A stretch of DNA of 64,000 bases, taken from Streptomyces cyaneus. Its GTDB lineage: Bacteria > Actinomycetota > Actinomycetes > Streptomycetales > Streptomycetaceae. The translations under genes and the position numbers were made by a program. The stretch spans positions 57,977 to 121,976 of the forward strand of contig NZ_ML138680.1 of NCBI RefSeq assembly GCF_004028635.1. Reading direction: 5' to 3'. Under the pieces are notes generated by a model, which had not been told where the DNA came from, ran no database searches, and saw only the letters and a list, made by a program, of their open reading frames with translations. This document shows, piece after piece, positions 53,547-63,203 of this stretch. Position 1 is the stretch's first letter. Each line of letters begins with the position of its first letter.

Positions 53547-54415
53547 CGCCGGCCCGCCAGGAAGTCGGCGCACAGGCGGTTGAAGAGGTCGGCGCGTTCG
53601 AACTGCACCCAGTGGCCGGTGTTGGCCACCAGATACAGGTCGCAGTCGGGCATGCGCTCGGCCAGCAGGCGCCCGCCGCTGGGCCGGTTGACCTTGTCGG
53701 CGGCGCCCCACAGCACCAGCGTGGGCACGGGGAAGCGGGCCAGGCGCTGGTCGCGGGTGAAGTCCATCTTCCACAGCGTGCGCAGCGCGTTCGGGCCGGA
53801 CGGACGGCGCAGCGGCGGGGTGGCGACAACTTCCGGGTCGATGCTGTCCCGGTAGCGCGCGTCGATCACGGAGTCCGGGACCTCGGCGGCGTTGAAGACG
53901 AGGTAGGTGCGGATGAACTTCTCCAGCTTCAGCCGCGAAGGACCGTCCCCGGAGTAATAGTTGAGCAGGCTGTTGAGGCCGGGCGTGGGCAGGGCACGGG
54001 TGGTGCCGATGCCGCCGGGGCCCATGAGGACCATCCGCTCCACGCGCTCGGGCGTGTCCAGTGCCAGCCGCAGGGCACAGGCGCCGCCGTACGAGTTGCC
54101 GACCATGTGGGCGCGGTCCAGGCCGAGTCGGTCCAGCACGCCGCGGATGCCGTCGGCGAGGTAGCCGAAGGGATCGGCGCCGTCCACGCCCTTGCTGCTG
54201 CGCCCGTAGCCGGGCAGGTCGGGCACGATGACCCGGTACTCCTTCGCCAGCGCGGCGATGTTGCGGGCGTAGTTGGAGACGCCGGACGCACCGGGGCCGC
54301 CGCCGTGCAGCAGCAGGACCGGCGGGCCGTCCCCCGTCTCGGCGACGAAGATCTTCTTCCCGGCGGAGTCGAGCAGGTACTCCTGCATCGGCGGCAGTTC
54401 GGTCTGTGTGGTCAT
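53543..54415 (-). CDS. Meta-cleavage product C-C hydrolase (MhpC/BphD-like)
   Basis: 290 aa alpha/beta hydrolase. Oxyanion HGGGPGASG, nucleophile S108 in GNSYGG, D240 in WGAADKVNRP and H268 in NTGHWVQFE give a Ser-Asp-His triad. HGGGPG and the fold are typical of 2-hydroxy-6-oxo-dienoate hydrolases. It splits the ring-opened product into 2-hydroxypenta-2,4-dienoate plus an acid. Confidence 0.9.
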   Translation of the reverse strand: MTTQTELPPMQEYLLDSAGKKIFVAETGDGPPVLLLHGGGPGASGVSNYARNIAALAKEYRVIVPDLPGYGRSSKGVDGADPFGYLADGIRGVLDRLGLDRAHMVGNSYGGACALRLALDTPERVERMVLMGPGGIGTTRALPTPGLNSLLNYYSGDGPSRLKLEKFIRTYLVFNAAEVPDSVIDARYRDSIDPEVVATPPLRRPSGPNALRTLWKMDFTRDQRLARFPVPTLVLWGAADKVNRPSGGRLLAERMPDCDLYLVANTGHWVQFERADLFNRLCADFLAGRR

Positions 54416-54422
54416 CGTGTCC

Positions 54423-56018
54423 TCACTGGCTCGTGCTGGCGGTCGGCTGCGCTGCGGGAGCGAATCCGGCCGGGGGCGGCGGGAGTTGGGCGCCGGTGGC
54501 CGCGGCGGCGTACACGTAGGCGTCCGGTCGCAGGGCGAGGGTGGCCGCCCGGTGCTCGGCCATCCAGGCCAGCAGGACGCCGTCGCTGTCGACGAGGGTG
54601 CCGTCGGCCGGGCGGGACCCGGCCGGCGTGACGGTGAGCGCCGGAAGGTCCAGGCGGTCCCAGGCGGGCTGGGGAGCGGCCGGCCCCGCGTGCAGAAGCA
54701 GCCAGCGGCCGCCGAGCGCGTCGTCCAGCCGGACCCGTACGCCGTCGGGCCCGGTCACCCAGGGCTGGGGGATCTGGCGGCCGGACGCCCTGGTGCGGGG
54801 GCGGGCCTGCAGTCCGTCGGAGTAGTAGGCGACGGGTATCCAGCGCGAGTCCTGGAGCCAGTCGCCGAAGCCCGGCACATGATTCAGGGCACGCAGCGCG
54901 CAGTCGCGGACCCGGGTGACGGGCGGGCGCCGTTCGGTGATGATCCGCCCGACGAAGGCCGCCCGCTTGGTGATCTCCTTGACGTGGGGCTTGCGCTCGG
55001 TCTCGTAGCTGTCGAGCACGGTCTCGGGCAGTTCGCCGCGCAGCACCGAGCGGAGCTTCCAGCACAGGTTGGCCACGTCGCGTACGCCGGCGGCCATGCC
55101 CTGGCCGATCCACGGCGGCATGGCGTGGGCGGCGTCACCGGCCAGGAAGACCTTGCCGACCCGGAAGCGGGAGGCGAAGCGCACGTGGTGGCTGTAGACG
55201 GTGGCCCGCAGGATCTTGATGTCGTCCCGGCTGATCCCGTACCGGGAGACCAGCCCGTACACGGCGTCGTCGCTGGTGAGGTGCTTCTCGTCGTCGCCCG
55301 GCAGGATCGGGAACTCCCAGCGGTGGTGCCCGAGCGGGGTCGGGCAGTCGACGGCGGGCCGGGCCGGGTCACAGCGGAAGCGCAGCCGGTCGTGGTCCGG
55401 CCACGGCTTCAGCATCTCGGTGTCGATGACGACCCAGCGGTCCTCGTACGTCTTGCCCTCGTAGCCGATGTTGAGCTGCGCCCGGGTGAGGCTGGAGCCG
55501 CCGTCGGCCGCGATCACGTACGTGGCGCGCAGGCGGTGCACGGAGTCGTCGGCGGTGCTGACCACCGTCAGCTCCACGCCCGCCCCGTCTGCGGACTGGC
55601 GCAGCCGCAGACACTCGTGCCGCAGCAGCACCTCCACGTTCGGGTAGCGGGTGACCCCGTCGCGCAGGACCTGCTCCAGCGCCGGCTGGTAGATGAACAT
55701 CTGCGGCGGATGCCTGTGTCCGCGCGGGGTGGGGTGCGCGCTGAGGAACGGCCGGCCGCGCGCGTCGACGAAGTCGAGGGGCCGCTCGGCCAGCATGTCC
55801 TGCTTCAGCCGGTCGGCCAGACCGGTGCGCTGCCAGATCCGCAGGACCTCCTCGTCGGTGGAGATCGCGCGGGCGCGGGTGTAGATCTCGGCGTCGCGTT
55901 CGACGACGACGACCCGTAGGCCCATCGCCCCCAACAGGTTCGCGGCGGTGACGCCGGTGGGCCCGTAGCCGATCACCGCCACGTCGTAGGTCATGTCTCC
56001 GGCTCTGAACTCGCTCAC
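54423..56018 (-). CDS. FAD-dependent aromatic hydroxylase (MhpA-like)
   Basis: 531 aa from GTG 56018, which has GAGGTG about 6 bases upstream; ATG 55994 is possible. GYGPTGVTAANLLG binds FAD, and FLAGDAAHAMPPWIGQGMAAG is the GD motif of PobA/MhpA-type monooxygenases. The C-terminal thioredoxin-like domain (GGRWLLLHAGP) is typical of phenol-hydroxylase relatives. It would hydroxylate a phenol to a catechol for the extradiol enzyme. Divergent from the TetR gene. Confidence 0.87.
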   Translation of the reverse strand: MSEFRAGDMTYDVAVIGYGPTGVTAANLLGAMGLRVVVVERDAEIYTRARAISTDEEVLRIWQRTGLADRLKQDMLAERPLDFVDARGRPFLSAHPTPRGHRHPPQMFIYQPALEQVLRDGVTRYPNVEVLLRHECLRLRQSADGAGVELTVVSTADDSVHRLRATYVIAADGGSSLTRAQLNIGYEGKTYEDRWVVIDTEMLKPWPDHDRLRFRCDPARPAVDCPTPLGHHRWEFPILPGDDEKHLTSDDAVYGLVSRYGISRDDIKILRATVYSHHVRFASRFRVGKVFLAGDAAHAMPPWIGQGMAAGVRDVANLCWKLRSVLRGELPETVLDSYETERKPHVKEITKRAAFVGRIITERRPPVTRVRDCALRALNHVPGFGDWLQDSRWIPVAYYSDGLQARPRTRASGRQIPQPWVTGPDGVRVRLDDALGGRWLLLHAGPAAPQPAWDRLDLPALTVTPAGSRPADGTLVDSDGVLLAWMAEHRAATLALRPDAYVYAAAATGAQLPPPPAGFAPAAQPTASTSQ

Positions 56019-56048
56019 CAGGCACCTCGCTGTCGTCCCTGTCGCGGT

Positions 56049-56083
56049 GTGTTGCGAACACGTTGCTGTAGCGTTTACTACAG
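56049..56083. promoter_or_regulatory. Palindromes in the divergent catabolic promoter region
   Basis: GTGTT-GCG-AACAC (56049-56061) and CTGTAG-CGTTTA-CTACAG (56066-56083) lie between the FAD hydroxylase and tetR genes. They are likely operator sites of the TetR-family regulator. Confidence 0.55.
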
Positions 56084-56155
56084 TTGGAACGACCGCTACG
56101 GTAAGGTGGGTGGAGAACGGGGTCAAGTGCCGGCAGGACAGGAAGGGCGCATCCG

Positions 56156-56788
56156 ATGAGCAGGCCGCAGATGACGCGCAAGAAGCGGGCGAACGGGGTG
56201 GAGTCACGGCAGCGCATCCTCGACGCCACGGTGGAGATTGCGGGCGAGCGCGGTTACGAGGGCACGTCCATCGCGGCGGTCAGTGCCAAGTGCGGGCTGC
56301 CGGCGAGCTCGATCTACTGGCACTTCAAGGACAAGGACGACCTGATCGCCGCTGTCATCGAGCGCAGCTTCGAGACCTGGCTGGCAGCCGTCGAGCTGCC
56401 CGGCGAAGAGACGGGCACGCCGCTGGAGCGGGTCACCGTCATGGCGGCGAACGTGGCCAAGTCACTGGTCGACGCGCCGGACTTCCTGCGCCTCGGCCTG
56501 ATGCTCGCTCTGGAGCGGCGGCCCAGCGAGCCCCGGGGCCGGACGGTGTTCCTCCAGGTCCGTGACATCGCCACCCAGAAGATCACCGAGGTGGCCGGGA
56601 CCGTGTTCCCGGATCTGGACGAGGACGCCGTGCGCATGCTCACCACCTACGCCGTCGCCGGCGCCGACGGTCTGTTCGTGCACCGGGAGATCCACGGCGA
56701 CGCCGTCGACCTGGTGGCGATGTTCGAGCTGCATGCACAGTTGGTCTGTGACGCGGCCGGCCGCATGGCATCGAGGAGCAAGGGATGA
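56156..56788 (+). CDS. TetR-family regulator of the catabolic cluster
   Basis: 210 aa. The N-terminal HTH (RQRILDATVEIAGERGYEGT, SSIYWHFKDKDDLIAAV) is classic TetR; the C-terminal ligand domain is variable. The stop overlaps the hydratase start (ATGA), so regulator and lower-pathway genes are one operon. Probably an autorepressor released by an aromatic substrate. Confidence 0.92.
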   Translation: MSRPQMTRKKRANGVESRQRILDATVEIAGERGYEGTSIAAVSAKCGLPASSIYWHFKDKDDLIAAVIERSFETWLAAVELPGEETGTPLERVTVMAANVAKSLVDAPDFLRLGLMLALERRPSEPRGRTVFLQVRDIATQKITEVAGTVFPDLDEDAVRMLTTYAVAGADGLFVHREIHGDAVDLVAMFELHAQLVCDAAGRMASRSKG

Positions 56789-57573
56789 CCCTGACCGCGC
56801 CACAGCGTGAGAAAGCCCGTCGGCTCCTGCGTGAGGCCGAGCATCACGTGGCGCCGATCGACCCGCTGTCGGCCCTGTTGCCCGGCCTGGAGCTGGCAGA
56901 CGCCTATGCCGTCCAGCAGGGCAACATTGCCCGGCGCCTGGCCGACGGAGCGAGCATCGTCGGCCACAAGGTCGGGCTGACCGCGACCGCCATGCAGCAG
57001 CTTCTCGGCGTGGACGAGCCGGACTTCGGTCACTTGCTGGACGACATGGTCCACCGCGACGGCAGCAGCGTGCTCGCGGCACGCTACTGCCGGCCGCGCA
57101 TCGAACCGGAGATCTGCTTCCGCCTCGCCGAGCCCCTGCGCGGACCGGGCATCACCGTCGAGGACGTCCTGGGCGCCACCGACGCGGTCGCGCCCGCGCT
57201 GGAGATCGTCGACAGCCGGATCCGCGACTGGGAGATCACCCTGGTCGACACGGTCGCCGACAACGCCAGCTCCGCCGGCCTGGTCTGCGGCCCCTGGACA
57301 CCCCTGTCCGAGGTACCCGATCTCCCTGCCGTCCTCGTGGACCTGGTCGTCGACGGGGAGCGCGTCGCCTCGGGCAGCGGGAAGGAAGTGCTGGGCCATC
57401 CGGCGGCCGCGGTCGCCTGGCTGGCCAACACCCTCGCAGGCTTCGGCGTCACCCTGGAGCCCGGACACGTGGTGCTGCCCGGCGCAATGACCACCGCCCC
57501 CTTCGTCAGCGCCGGCCAGAAGATCGAGGCGCGCTTCAGCGCCCTCGGCCCGGTGTCGGTGACCTTCGTCTGA
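56785..57573 (+). CDS. mhpD: 2-keto-4-pentenoate hydratase
   Basis: 262 aa. [32 protein letters not shown] and [20 protein letters not shown] match the fumarylacetoacetase-like hydratases (MhpD/BphE/HsaE). It hydrates 2-hydroxypentadienoate to 4-hydroxy-2-oxovalerate. ATG overlaps the tetR stop. Confidence 0.92.
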   Translation: MTLTAPQREKARRLLREAEHHVAPIDPLSALLPGLELADAYAVQQGNIARRLADGASIVGHKVGLTATAMQQLLGVDEPDFGHLLDDMVHRDGSSVLAARYCRPRIEPEICFRLAEPLRGPGITVEDVLGATDAVAPALEIVDSRIRDWEITLVDTVADNASSAGLVCGPWTPLSEVPDLPAVLVDLVVDGERVASGSGKEVLGHPAAAVAWLANTLAGFGVTLEPGHVVLPGAMTTAPFVSAGQKIEARFSALGPVSVTFV

Positions 57574-57614
57574 GGCACCCCCCGCCCTTCCCACACTCAC
57601 ACGAGGACTCCTTC

Positions 57615-58583
57615 ATGCCTCCTGCCCCCGCCCCGTGGCCGGTCGCCGTCATCGGCTCCGGCAACATCGGCACCGACCTCATGATCAAGATCCTGCGTGG
57701 CTCCGGCGCGCTGACGATGGGAGCGATGGTCGGCATCGACCCCACCTCCGACGGTCTGGCCCGCGCCCGCCGTCTGGGCATCGCCACCACCGCCGACGGC
57801 GTGGACGGGCTCCTGGCACTGCCCGAGTTCGCCGACATCAAGCTGGTCTTCGACGCCACCTCCGCCACCGCCCACCAGGCGAACTGGGCCAGGCTGGAGC
57901 CCACCGGCGTCCGCGTCCTCGACCTCACGCCGGCCGCCGTCGGGCCGTACTGCGTGCCCGTGGTCAACCTCGACGCCCACCTCGACGCCCCGAACCTCAA
58001 CATGGTCACCTGCGGCGGCCAGGCCACCGTCCCGATCGCCGCCGCGGTCGCGCAGGTCGCCCCCGTCGCCTACGCCGAGATCGTCTCCTCCATCGCCGCC
58101 CGGTCGGCCGGACCCGGCACCCGCGCCAACATCGACGAGTTCACCGAGACCACCTCCCGCGCCCTGCGCGAGGTCGCCGGCGCGCAGCGCAGCAAGGCCG
58201 TGATGATCCTCAACCCGGCCGAGCCGCCGCTGCTGATGCGCAACACCGTGTACTGCCTCATCGAGGGCGACTGCGACCACGCCGCCATCGAGAACAGCAT
58301 CCTGGCCATGGCCGAGAAGGTGCAGGCCTACGTGCCCGGCTACCGGCTCAAGCAGAGGGTTCAGTTCGACGTGTACGGCCCGGAAAAACCCCTGTACATC
58401 CCGCAGACGGGCAAGTTCACCGGCACCAAGGTGACGGTGATGCTCGAAGTCACCGGCGCCGCCGACTACCTGCCCGCCTACGCCGGAAACCTCGACATCA
58501 TGACCTCCGCGGCCGTCGCCGCCGCCGAGCGCATCGCCCAACACGCCCAGTACGCGCAGACCCCCGCGGGAGCCGCCCGATGA
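57615..58583 (+). CDS. mhpF: Acetaldehyde dehydrogenase (acylating)
   Basis: 322 aa. [19 protein letters not shown] binds NAD; C133 in [10 protein letters not shown] is the acyl-thioester cysteine. It converts acetaldehyde plus CoA to acetyl-CoA in a channelling complex with the following aldolase. The stop overlaps the aldolase start (ATGA). Confidence 0.95.
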   Translation: MPPAPAPWPVAVIGSGNIGTDLMIKILRGSGALTMGAMVGIDPTSDGLARARRLGIATTADGVDGLLALPEFADIKLVFDATSATAHQANWARLEPTGVRVLDLTPAAVGPYCVPVVNLDAHLDAPNLNMVTCGGQATVPIAAAVAQVAPVAYAEIVSSIAARSAGPGTRANIDEFTETTSRALREVAGAQRSKAVMILNPAEPPLLMRNTVYCLIEGDCDHAAIENSILAMAEKVQAYVPGYRLKQRVQFDVYGPEKPLYIPQTGKFTGTKVTVMLEVTGAADYLPAYAGNLDIMTSAAVAAAERIAQHAQYAQTPAGAAR

Positions 58584-59608
58584 GCCGCCTCTACATCAGC
58601 GACGTCACCCTGCGGGACGGCATGCACGCCATCCGCCACCAGTACACGGTCGACCAGGCGGTCACCGTAGCCGCCGCCCTGGACGCGGCCGGAGTGGACT
58701 CCATCGAGGTCGCGCACGGCGACGGCCTAGCCGGCTCCTCCTGCGTGTACGGCTTCGGCGCCCACACGGATCTGGAGTGGATCGAGGCCGTTGCCGGCGC
58801 CGTGACCCGCGCGCGGGTCGCCACGCTGCTGCTGCCCGGCATCGGCTCCGTCCACGACCTGCGCGACGCCCACCGCGCCGGGGCATCTGTTGTCCGCGTG
58901 GCCACGCACTGCACCGAGGCCGACATCTCCGCCCAGCACATCGCGGCCGCGCGGGAGTTGGGCATGGACACCGTCGGCTTCCTGATGATGAGCCACATGA
59001 CCGACTCCGCACACCTCGCCCGCCAGGCGAAGCTGATGGAGAGTTATGGCGCCACCTGCGTCTACGTCGTCGACTCCGGCGGCGCCCTGACCATGGATGG
59101 GGTCGCCGAACGCGTCGACGCCCTGCGCCAGACCCTCGATGCGGCCACCGAGATCGGCATCCACGCCCACCACAACCTCTCCCTCGGCGTGGCCAACTCC
59201 CTCACCGCCGTCGAACACGGCGCCCACCGCGTCGACGCCAGCCTCGCGGGCATGGGCGCCGGTGCCGGCAACGCCCCGCTGGAGGTGTTCATCGCCGCCG
59301 CCGACAAGCTCGGACACGCCCACGGCTGCGACCTGTTCGCCCTGCAGGACGCGGCCGACGACCTCGTACGACCGCTGCAGGACCGCCCCGTTCAGGTCGA
59401 CCGCGAAACCCTCACCCTCGGCTACGCAGGCGTGTACTCCAGCTTCCTGCGCCACGCCGAGACCGCCTCTGCCCGCTACGGCATCGACGCGCGTGCCCTG
59501 CTCGTCGAGGTCGGACGGCGGGGCATGGTCGGCGGCCAGGAAGACATGCTCACCGACGTGGCGCTCGACCTGCTCACCGCCCAGAAGGCCCAGGAGGACG
59601 CCTCGTGA
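58580..59608 (+). CDS. mhpE: 4-hydroxy-2-oxovalerate aldolase
   Basis: 342 aa DRE-TIM metallolyase. [11 protein letters not shown] (R12, D13, H16, H20), VVDSGGALT and [16 protein letters not shown] supply catalytic and metal residues. It cleaves 4-hydroxy-2-oxovalerate to pyruvate and acetaldehyde. Overlapping frames of more than 600 codons here are shadows. The stop overlaps the next GTG (GTGA). Confidence 0.95.
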   Translation: MSRLYISDVTLRDGMHAIRHQYTVDQAVTVAAALDAAGVDSIEVAHGDGLAGSSCVYGFGAHTDLEWIEAVAGAVTRARVATLLLPGIGSVHDLRDAHRAGASVVRVATHCTEADISAQHIAAARELGMDTVGFLMMSHMTDSAHLARQAKLMESYGATCVYVVDSGGALTMDGVAERVDALRQTLDAATEIGIHAHHNLSLGVANSLTAVEHGAHRVDASLAGMGAGAGNAPLEVFIAAADKLGHAHGCDLFALQDAADDLVRPLQDRPVQVDRETLTLGYAGVYSSFLRHAETASARYGIDARALLVEVGRRGMVGGQEDMLTDVALDLLTAQKAQEDAS

Positions 59609-60651
59609 CCGGCGCAGCGGGCCGGGTCGATGTCCACCAGCACATCGTTCCCTCCTTCTACCGGGACCTCCTCGCCCAGGCGGGCATCGCCGAGGCCGGC
59701 GGCCGTGAGCTGCCCGAGTGGAGCGCCGAGTCGGCCCTGGAGCTGATGGACCTGCTGGGCACCGCCACGGCGATCGTGTCCGTCTCCACCCCGGGCACCG
59801 GCTTCCTCACCGATCCGGGCGAGGCCGGCGACCTGGCCCGGCAGCTCAACGATTTCTCCGCGTCCCTCGCCGCCGAACACGCGGGCCGTTTCGGGTACTT
59901 CGCCACGCTGCCCATGCCAGATGTCGCCGCCTCCGCCGTCGAGGCCAAGCGGGCCCTGGACGAGCTGGGGGCCGACGGGGTCACCCTGCTCGCCAACAAC
60001 CAGGGCGTCTACGTCGGCGCGGGCGGCCAGGACGAACTGTGGCAGACCCTGAACGACCGGGGCGCTGTCGTGTTCGTCCACCCCGCCGACCTCCCGGCAC
60101 CCGCTGTCGACGGGATCCCGCCGTTCGCCGCCGACTTCCTCCTCGACACCACCCGGGCCGCATACCTCCTGGTCCGCAACGGCGTCGTACGCACGTACCC
60201 GAACATCCGGTTCATCCTCAGCCACGCCGGCGGCTTCGTGCCCTACGCCTCCCACCGCATGGCCGTCGCCATCGCCGGCGGCACCGGACGCAGCCCCCTG
60301 GACGTGCTGGACGACTTCCGCAGCCTCTACTACGACACCGCGCTGTCCTCCAGCTCCGCCGCCCTGCCCACGCTGCTCGCCTTTGCCCGCCCCGGACATG
60401 TCCTCTTCGGCAGCGACTGGCCGTTCGCCCCCGCCATCGCGAGCCAGTACTTCGCCAACGGCCTCGACAGCGGTGTCGACCCCGGTGTCCTCCAGGCCGT
60501 CAACCGCACCAACGCCGAATCCCTCTTCCCCCGCCCGACAGGCACTCCCGCACAGACTCCGGCCCGCCCGGCCCCGATGCGCCTGCGCCAAGCCGCCCAA
60601 CGGGCCGCCGCCCGCCTCGTCTTCAAGCTCGTCCAACCCGGCACCGACTGA
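59605..60651 (+). CDS. Amidohydrolase-family decarboxylase (ACMSD/OMPDC-like)
   Basis: 348 aa from GTG 59605. Metal motif V-D-V-H11-Q-H13, [17 protein letters not shown] and FGSDWPFAP follow the amidohydrolase-2 pattern of ACMSD, gamma-resorcylate and 6-methylsalicylate decarboxylases. It may remove a carboxyl group from the aromatic substrate before hydroxylation. Substrate unknown. Last gene of the plus-strand operon, 26 bases from the corA stop. Confidence 0.85.
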   Translation: MTGAAGRVDVHQHIVPSFYRDLLAQAGIAEAGGRELPEWSAESALELMDLLGTATAIVSVSTPGTGFLTDPGEAGDLARQLNDFSASLAAEHAGRFGYFATLPMPDVAASAVEAKRALDELGADGVTLLANNQGVYVGAGGQDELWQTLNDRGAVVFVHPADLPAPAVDGIPPFAADFLLDTTRAAYLLVRNGVVRTYPNIRFILSHAGGFVPYASHRMAVAIAGGTGRSPLDVLDDFRSLYYDTALSSSSAALPTLLAFARPGHVLFGSDWPFAPAIASQYFANGLDSGVDPGVLQAVNRTNAESLFPRPTGTPAQTPARPAPMRLRQAAQRAAARLVFKLVQPGTD

Positions 60652-60677
60652 GACACTTGAAGAGCGATTGTCGGATG

Positions 60678-61838
60678 CTAGAGCCAGTCCCGCCGCTTGA
60701 AAATCACGTACAAACTGACGCAAACAACCCCCATCAGGCCGATCGCAAACGGGTATCCGAGAGGCCAGCCCAGCTCCGGCATGTGCTTGAAGTTCATGCC
60801 GTAAATCGTTCCGACCAGCGTCGGAGCGAACAGGATCGCCGCCCACGACGAGATCTTCTTGATCTCCTCGTTCTGCTCGAACCCCGCCTCCGCCAACGCC
60901 CGCATCTCCGCGTTCTGTTGTTGCGTGACCAGCGTCGCGTTCACCGTGAGGATTTCGGTGAGGGCCTGGCGGAAGCCGTCGACGCGTTCGCTGGTGTGGG
61001 TGACGTGGTCGGCGACGTCGCGGAGGTAGCGCTGCAGTTCCTCGTCCGTGCCGTATTTGGAGAAGCCGGCCATCAGGCCGTGCAGCATGCCGACCAAGGG
61101 GCGGGTGGCGCGCTGGAACTCGACCATTTCGCGGGAGAGTTCGTAGATACGGCGAGAGACCTCGGGGTCGCCGCGGAAGACCTCGGTCTCGATCTCGTCG
61201 ATGTCGGTCTGGACGCCCACCACCACCGGCTCATAGCCGTCGACCACCGCGTCCAGTATCGCGTAGAGCACCGCCTCCGGGCCGAGTTTGAGCAGTTCCG
61301 GGGTCTCCTCCATGCGCCGGCGCACCGCCGACAGATCGGGGGCCGCGCCGTGGCGGACCGTGATCACGAAGTCGGGGCCGACAAACACGTGCAGTTCGCC
61401 GAAGTCGACCTCCTCGGGAGCGTCCAGGTAGCGGGCGGCGCGCAGGACCACGAAGAGCGTGTCGCCGTAACGCTCCAGCTTGGGCCGCTGGTGTGCCTCC
61501 ATCGCGTCCTCGACCGCGAGCGGGTGCAGATCGAACTCGGCCGCCAGGGAGAGGAGTTCGGATTCCGTGGGGCGGGCCAGGCCGATCCATGCCATGCCGG
61601 AGGGCTGGTCGCGCAGTTCGCGGTAGGTCTCGGCGAGGGTGGCGGGGGAGGAGACCCGGACGCCGTCCTGGTACAGCGCCGCCTCCACGACGCTCGCCAC
61701 CTCGGTGGTGTCGGAGGCCGCAGAGTGTGCCGGGGGTGCCGGCTCCGGTGGCTTCGGTGGCTGCGATGGAGTCACCGCTCGGCGCCAGACGGACTTCATG
61801 GGGTTCTTCGAGGCGGGGCGTGCGCGTCGCTCGGACAT
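60678..61838 (-). CDS. corA: CorA-family magnesium/cobalt transporter
   Basis: 386 aa. A long cytoplasmic domain (VEDAMEAHQRPKLERYGDTL) and two C-terminal membrane helices separated by the YGMNFKHMPE loop with the GMN selectivity motif. Ends KRRDWL. Pore-forming pentamer. Its 3' end is duplicated at 52.06 kb. Confidence 0.95.
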   Translation of the reverse strand: MSERRARPASKNPMKSVWRRAVTPSQPPKPPEPAPPAHSAASDTTEVASVVEAALYQDGVRVSSPATLAETYRELRDQPSGMAWIGLARPTESELLSLAAEFDLHPLAVEDAMEAHQRPKLERYGDTLFVVLRAARYLDAPEEVDFGELHVFVGPDFVITVRHGAAPDLSAVRRRMEETPELLKLGPEAVLYAILDAVVDGYEPVVVGVQTDIDEIETEVFRGDPEVSRRIYELSREMVEFQRATRPLVGMLHGLMAGFSKYGTDEELQRYLRDVADHVTHTSERVDGFRQALTEILTVNATLVTQQQNAEMRALAEAGFEQNEEIKKISSWAAILFAPTLVGTIYGMNFKHMPELGWPLGYPFAIGLMGVVCVSLYVIFKRRDWL

Positions 61839-61999
61839 CGCGGCTGCCTCCCGGTTGGGGCGACGAATGCGTGTGCGTGATCACGGAGCAGGATATACGG
61901 GGCGAATGGCGCGGGTGGCGCGGGTGGGAGTGAGCCGATCCGGGATCCGGTGGGAATTGCGGACTGAAGTTGTCCGCAAGCCTCGCTAGCGTGCCGAGC

Positions 62000-63187
62000 A
62001 TGACGAAGCGGACTACGACCAACGAGCAGACCTCGACCAACAAGCAGGCCTCGACCGAGCGGACCGTCGCCCAGCGCAGTACGAAACAGACCACGACCGC
62101 GGCGAGCCCTCAGCTCAGCACCCGCGCTCTCAACCGCGCCACCCTCGACCGGCAACTGCTGCTGCGCCGCTCGCCGCTGTCCGCGATGGCAGCCGTGGAG
62201 CATCTCGTCGGCCTGCAGGCCCAGGAGGTCAAGCCGCCGTACTACGCGCTCGCCGCCCGCCTCGACGGCTTCACGCCCGAGGAACTGTCCGGACTGCTGG
62301 CCGACCGTGCGGCCGTGCGCATCGTCACCATGCGCTCGACCATCCACCTGCACACCGCCGACGACAGTCTCACCCTGCGTCCGCTGGTGCAGCCCGCCCG
62401 GGACCGCGAGATCAACTACTTCCGCAAGGGCCTCGTCGGCGTCGACCTGGACCGGCTCGGCGTGCTGGCCCGCGAACTCGTCGAGGCCGAGCCCCGCACC
62501 ATGAAGCAGCTGCGCGAGGCCCTCAGCGCCGAGTGGCCGGACGCCGACCCGCAGTCCCTCGCCGTCGCCGCCCGCTGCACGCTGCCCCTCGTCCAAGTCA
62601 CCCCGCGCGGACTGTGGGGCCGCAGCGCCCAGGTCTCCCTCACCACCGCCGAACACTGGCTGGGCCGCCCCGCCGAGCCGGCCGCCTCCCCGGACGCCAC
62701 GGTCCTGCGCTACCTGGCCGCGTTCGGGCCGGCCTCCGTGAAGGACATGCAGACCTGGTCCGGCCTGACCCGGATGCGCGCCGCCTTCGAACGGCTCCGC
62801 CCCGACCTGGTCACCTTCCGGGACGAGAGCGGCGTCGAACTCTTCGACCTCCCCGACGCCCCGCGCCCGGACCCGGAAACCCCGGCGCCACCCCGCTTCC
62901 TGCCCGAGTTCGACAACGTCCTGCTCTCCCACGCCGACCGCACCCGTGTGATTCCGCCCGCGAACCGTGGCCGCACCTGGCAGGCGAACACGGTCTACTG
63001 CCCCCTGCTCGTCGACGGGTTCCTCGTGGGCGTGTGGCGGATCCTCGGCGACGCCCTGGTCATCGAGGAGTTCACCGAGCTCACCAAGGCCCAGCGCGGG
63101 GAGGTGACCGAGGAGGGGGAGCGGATGCTGACGGTGATGCATCCGGACGCGTCGTACGACATCCGCTTCGGGACCGTCATCCCCTAG
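62000..63187 (+). CDS. Winged-helix AlkZ-like protein (HTH_42)
   Basis: 395 aa from ATG 62000. A Thr/Gln-rich low-complexity N-terminus (residues 1-35) precedes the HTH_42 fold. LVGLQAQEVKPPYYALAARL contains the QxQ motif of AlkZ/YcaQ DNA glycosylases; MRSTIHLHTADD and the C-terminal VDGFLVGVWRILGDALVIEE fit the family. May repair alkylated or cross-linked DNA; related AlkZ enzymes protect producers of DNA-alkylating metabolites. Confidence 0.82.
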   Translation: MTKRTTTNEQTSTNKQASTERTVAQRSTKQTTTAASPQLSTRALNRATLDRQLLLRRSPLSAMAAVEHLVGLQAQEVKPPYYALAARLDGFTPEELSGLLADRAAVRIVTMRSTIHLHTADDSLTLRPLVQPARDREINYFRKGLVGVDLDRLGVLARELVEAEPRTMKQLREALSAEWPDADPQSLAVAARCTLPLVQVTPRGLWGRSAQVSLTTAEHWLGRPAEPAASPDATVLRYLAAFGPASVKDMQTWSGLTRMRAAFERLRPDLVTFRDESGVELFDLPDAPRPDPETPAPPRFLPEFDNVLLSHADRTRVIPPANRGRTWQANTVYCPLLVDGFLVGVWRILGDALVIEEFTELTKAQRGEVTEEGERMLTVMHPDASYDIRFGTVIP

Positions 63188-63203
63188 GCGATCAACCCAG
63201 TCG

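Noticed and set aside
57635..58579. Upstream extension of the aldolase frame
   Set aside because: This stretch is an Arg/Pro/His-rich shadow of the acetaldehyde dehydrogenase gene. The aldolase starts at ATG 58580.
59718..61880. A 720-codon plus-strand frame over the amidohydrolase and corA
   Set aside because: It is Arg/Pro-rich and crosses two well-supported genes in different frames; shadow.
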